DNA of 64,000 nucleotides from Catenulispora sp. MAP5-51 (GTDB lineage Bacteria; Actinomycetota; Actinomycetes; Streptomycetales; Catenulisporaceae): NCBI RefSeq assembly GCF_041261205.1, contig NZ_JBGCCH010000002.1, positions 496,001 to 560,000 of the forward strand, read 5' to 3'. Shown piece by piece: positions 60,865 to 64,000 of this stretch (position 1 is its first letter; each line of letters starts with the position of its first letter). The notes under the pieces were generated by a model. It saw only the letters and a program-made list of their open reading frames with translations, ran no database searches and was not told where the DNA came from. The position numbers and the translations under genes were made by a program.

Positions 60865-63800
60865 ATGACGGGCTCGGAAGCCGCCGACGGCCGGATCGTG
60901 ACGTTCTACAGCTACAAGGGCGGCACCGGCCGCACCATGGCGCTGGCGAACGCGGCCTGGATCCTGGCCGCCGCCGGGCACCGGGTCCTGATGATCGACT
61001 GGGACCTGGAGGCGCCGGGCCTGCACCGGTTCTTCGAGCCCTTCCTCGGGGACGGGCGGCTGCGCGACGTCCCGGGCATCATCAACATGATCGACCAGTA
61101 CTGCGACTCCGCCAACGCCCGGCGGACCGGCACGGACGGCACGGAAGGCACAACCATCGACCCGGTCGCATGGTGGGCGGAGAACGCCCACGTGTCCGAC
61201 AACGCGGTCGAGCTGGACTGGGACTTCGAGTCCGGCGGCAGCCTGCACTTCATCCGGGCCGGACGCACCGCCCCGGTGCAGTCCGCCGGGATCCCGGCCA
61301 TGGACTGGTTCACGTTCTACCACCACCTCGGCGGAAACGCGTACCTGAAGCAGATGCGGCTCCAGCTCAAGCAGGCGTACGACTACGTCCTGATCGACAG
61401 CCGCACCGGGAACAGCGACATCGAGGACATCTGCACCAAGAGCCTTCCCGACGACCTCGTCGTGTGCTTCACCCTCAGCGGCCAGAACATCGACGGCACA
61501 GCGATGATGGCGGTCGAGGCCTACGAGAACCGAGCCACCGACTGGCGGCGCCCCCCGGTCCGCATCCTGCCGGTGGTGACCCGCGTGGACGACTCGGACT
61601 CCGACCGGCGCGACACCGGCCTGGCCGTGGCGCAGGCCCGGTTCGCGCCGTTCGTGAACCGGATCGGCTCCCACGATGCCGCGACCTACTGGAACCTCGC
61701 GCAGATTCCTTACAAGGCGCTGTACTCCTACGAGGAACTGCTCGCCGTCTTCGGCGACTCGCCCGGCAACCCGCAGTCGGTGCTGGCCGCGATGGAGCGG
61801 CTGGTCGGACTGATCACCGAGGGCGAGGTGACATCGCTGGCTCGGATGGACGAGGGCCTGCGGCTGCGGCACCGGCAGAAGTTCTTCCGGCGTGCACCGG
61901 TCGCGCTGGCCGACGTCTGCATCAGCCACCTGGCGGCCGACCGGACCTGGGTGGCGTGGCTGCGCTGGCTGCTGCGCGGCGCGGGCCTGGAGACGTCCGT
62001 GGACGAGGCGTCCGCGGCCGACGGCCGGGCCCTTGACCCGCTGACCGCCGAGCAGATGCGGTCGGCCCCCTACACCCTGGTCCTGGTGTCCGGCGCCTAC
62101 CAGCAGTCGGCGCTGGGCCGGTCGGTCTGGGCCAGCCGCAACGACGTGCCGGCCCAGCCGACCCAGCTGGGCAAGCTGGTGGCGCTGCACGTGGAGCCCC
62201 CGATGGCGGGCGGCGCGCTGCGCTGGTCGCCGTCGGTGGAGACGGTGAACCGCAGCGAGGTCGACGTGGCCGGCTCGCTGCTGGCCGCGCTCGGCTCGCC
62301 GATGACCGCCGAGCAGGCGCTGACCGAGGCCGAGCGGATCGGGCCCCGGGTCCGGTATCCCCGCTCCCGGCCCGACCACTGGAAGGTGCCGAACCGGGTC
62401 GTCCGGTTCACCGGGCGCGAGGACAGCCTGGCCCGGCTGCGGAACCAGCTCACCGCGGGCGTCCGGGGCGACATGACGCACGCCGTGCTCGGCATCAGCG
62501 GCATCGGCAAGACGGCGCTGGTCGTGGAGTACGCGCACCGCTTCCAGCACCACTACGACGTGGTCTGGTGGATCCGCGCCGAGCACCTCAACTTCGTCAC
62601 CGAGGACCTGGCCGAGCTCGCCCGGCGGCTGGGCCTGGAGGTCCAGAACGTCGGCGAGGCCGCCGACGCCGTCCGGGAGGACCTGCGCGCCGGCCGGCGC
62701 GGCGGGCGCTGGCTGCTGGTGTACGACAACGCCGAGGACCCGGAGCAGCTGCTGGACCGGTTGCCCTCGGCCGCGAACGGCCACGTGCTGGTCACGTCGA
62801 ACAACTCGAAGTGGTCCAGCGCGGTGCCGGCGATGGAGATCGAGGTCTTCGACCTGGCCGAGAGCATCGACCTGCTCACCCGCCGGGTCCCGGGCCTGTC
62901 GGAACAGCACGCCAAGCTGGTCGCCGTCGAGGTCGGCAACCTCCCGCTGGCCGTCGAGATCGCCGGCTCCTGGCTGGCCGAGACCGGGATGCCCGTCGAG
63001 GCCTACCTGGAGCTGCTGCGCAGCGACCCCGCCGCGACGCTGGAGCGCGGGCACGCCTCCGGGTACGACCGCTCGGTCATCGCCGCCTGGCGGCTGAACG
63101 TGGCCAAGATCGGCGAGCTGTCCCCGGGCGCGGAGCGGCTCCTGCAGCTGCTGGCGTTCTGCGGCCCCGAACCGGTCGCGGCCAACCTCGTCTACGGCGA
63201 CGCCATGAGCCGCGCCCTGCTGCCCTATGACAGCAGGCTGCGCTCCGGCAAGGGCCCGATCGGGCAGTACGTGCAGCTGCTCAACAACTACGGCCTGGTC
63301 ACGGTGCCGCGCGGCACCGACAAGCCGCTCCAGGTCCACCGGCTGATCCAGCAGGTGGTCCGGGACGAGATCCCGGAGCCGGCCGACCGGGAGGCGCTGC
63401 GCCGCGCGATCCACGAGGTCCTGGTCGCGGCCCGGCCGCCGCAGGGCGATGTGGACAACGCGAAGACCTGGCCGGTCTACGCCGAGATCTGGCCGCACCT
63501 GGTGCACTCCGAGGCGCGCCGCGGCAACGCCGAGACCCGCCAGCTCTACGTCGACCGGGTCCGCCACCTCCGGCTGCGCGGCGAGCCGCGCCCGGCGGCC
63601 GAACTGGCCGAGGAGACGGTCGCGCTGTGGGAGGCCGATCCGGACATCGGGCCGGACGACGCGCGCACTCTGAGCATGCGCTTCGAGCTGGCCAACGCAC
63701 TGCGCGCGCTGGGCGACCCGGCCCGGTCCCTGGAGATCAACACCGACGTGCTGGAGCGCCAGCGGTCGCACCCGGACCTCGGCCCGGAACACCTGGCGAC

Positions 63801-64000
63801 GCTGATGACGGTCGGCGGGCTGGCCTCCGACTACCGGGCCCTGGGCCGTTTCCAGGAATCACTGGCCCTGGACCGCGCGAACCACGCCGACTTCCTCACC
63901 CACATCGGCCGGGACCACTCCCGGACCCTGCTGGCGGCCAGCAACCTGGCCGTGGCGCTGCGCGCGGCGGGCGAACCCTTCGAGGCGCTGAAGATCGACC
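60865..64000 (+). CDS. fxsT: FxsT: ParA-like/TIR-like/NB-ARC/TPR protein of the FxSxx-COOH system (3' end missing)
   Basis: At least 1045 residues; the frame runs off the window. N-terminal ParA/MinD-like NTPase with VTFYSYKGGTGRTMALAN (K18; Arg replaces the second Lys of a KGGxGKT loop) and VLMIDWDLEAPG. At about 340-470 is a TIR-like fold (DVCISHLAADRTWVAWL) that lacks the WCxxE glutamate (ALGRSVWAS). Then comes an NB-ARC/STAND NTPase with VLGISGIGKTALV (K549), VWWIRAEH and RWLLVYDNAEDP, and TPR-type helices from about 900. This is an NLR-like layout. ATG 60865 has GGAGGT 6 nt before it; GTG 60808 has GGAGGT and overlaps the fxsC stop, giving 19 more residues. A sensing or signal-switch role is inferred. 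Confidence 0.88.
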   Translation, partial: MTGSEAADGRIVTFYSYKGGTGRTMALANAAWILAAAGHRVLMIDWDLEAPGLHRFFEPFLGDGRLRDVPGIINMIDQYCDSANARRTGTDGTEGTTIDPVAWWAENAHVSDNAVELDWDFESGGSLHFIRAGRTAPVQSAGIPAMDWFTFYHHLGGNAYLKQMRLQLKQAYDYVLIDSRTGNSDIEDICTKSLPDDLVVCFTLSGQNIDGTAMMAVEAYENRATDWRRPPVRILPVVTRVDDSDSDRRDTGLAVAQARFAPFVNRIGSHDAATYWNLAQIPYKALYSYEELLAVFGDSPGNPQSVLAAMERLVGLITEGEVTSLARMDEGLRLRHRQKFFRRAPVALADVCISHLAADRTWVAWLRWLLRGAGLETSVDEASAADGRALDPLTAEQMRSAPYTLVLVSGAYQQSALGRSVWASRNDVPAQPTQLGKLVALHVEPPMAGGALRWSPSVETVNRSEVDVAGSLLAALGSPMTAEQALTEAERIGPRVRYPRSRPDHWKVPNRVVRFTGREDSLARLRNQLTAGVRGDMTHAVLGISGIGKTALVVEYAHRFQHHYDVVWWIRAEHLNFVTEDLAELARRLGLEVQNVGEAADAVREDLRAGRRGGRWLLVYDNAEDPEQLLDRLPSAANGHVLVTSNNSKWSSAVPAMEIEVFDLAESIDLLTRRVPGLSEQHAKLVAVEVGNLPLAVEIAGSWLAETGMPVEAYLELLRSDPAATLERGHASGYDRSVIAAWRLNVAKIGELSPGAERLLQLLAFCGPEPVAANLVYGDAMSRALLPYDSRLRSGKGPIGQYVQLLNNYGLVTVPRGTDKPLQVHRLIQQVVRDEIPEPADREALRRAIHEVLVAARPPQGDVDNAKTWPVYAEIWPHLVHSEARRGNAETRQLYVDRVRHLRLRGEPRPAAELAEETVALWEADPDIGPDDARTLSMRFELANALRALGDPARSLEINTDVLERQRSHPDLGPEHLATLMTVGGLASDYRALGRFQESLALDRANHADFLTHIGRDHSRTLLAASNLAVALRAAGEPFEALKID

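Noticed and set aside
60553-63792. A 1079-codon minus-strand open frame
   Set aside because: Antisense of fxsC/fxsT; low-complexity His/Gln/Arg/Val composition with no motif.

Overview
The window is high-GC actinobacterial DNA. Nearly every reading frame is open, starts are often GTG or TTG, genes are coupled by ATGA/GTGA overlaps, and ESX (type VII), YbaB-type, Fxs and Streptomyces-like families are all present. A filamentous actinomycete (Streptomyces- or Catenulispora-like) is the most likely source. That placement is inferred from gene families; no rRNA is present. No tRNA, rRNA or CRISPR array was recognised.

Layout. (1) 1-17.9 kb: the end of a type VII secretion accessory locus. It holds small helical and Gly-rich proteins, a YbaB-like protein and an EspC/WXG100-like protein, then one 5153-residue multidomain protein and a small acidic protein. 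The giant protein joins a WXG-type N-terminus, an OTU-like Cys/His region, a TcdA/TcdB-like glycosyltransferase with a DxD motif, two copies of a His/Cys protease-like module, a long beta-rich region and an ADP-ribosyltransferase-like stretch. It looks like a secreted polymorphic toxin whose layout recalls large clostridial toxins. No ESX core (EccC and others) is in the window.

(2) 17.9-23.7 kb: a small membrane protein, then divergent polysaccharide-export genes: Wzz-like proteins, a Wzy/O-antigen-ligase-like protein and a Wzx-like flippase. (3) 23.7-25.5 kb: a TetR regulator coupled to a cytochrome P450, with an apparently leaderless promoter and a perfect palindrome over the start codon. 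(4) 25.5-26.6 kb: a gene-free stretch made of a nested inverted repeat of about 940 bp that contains two MITE-like palindromes.

(5) 26.6-46.7 kb: a large cell-surface glycan cluster. The minus-strand operon 38.6 to 27.8 kb encodes a phosphoglycosyltransferase, a Gfo/Idh dehydrogenase, an epimerase, two DegT aminotransferases, a PglD-like acetyltransferase and a large secreted DUF4082 protein. This set would make and load an acetamido-type sugar. The plus-strand operon 38.9-42.4 kb encodes a GT2, a NodB deacetylase, an ATP-grasp enzyme and a PHP hydrolase. Four further glycosyltransferases follow. Two very small ORFs sit exactly in gaps of these operons, coupled on both sides.

(6) 46.8-56.3 kb: mixed genes. 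They include a secreted FG-GAP protein, a sirtuin, a GT2-TPR protein, an unusual His-repeat/collagen-like surface protein, two gene remnants fused head to head (MFS and FAD monooxygenase), a membrane lipoprotein-like gene and an SDR with a zinc knuckle.

(7) 56.5-64 kb: an Fxs (FxSxx-COOH) RiPP system. It has precursor fxsA, radical SAM/SPASM enzyme fxsB with a metalloprotease-like extension, two TIR-type proteins, and fxsT (ParA-like + TIR-like + NB-ARC + TPR), which runs off the end. The precursor ends in FDASI rather than FxSxx, and both TIR proteins keep the catalytic-type glutamate. The Fxs system and the giant toxin are the two most interesting systems here.
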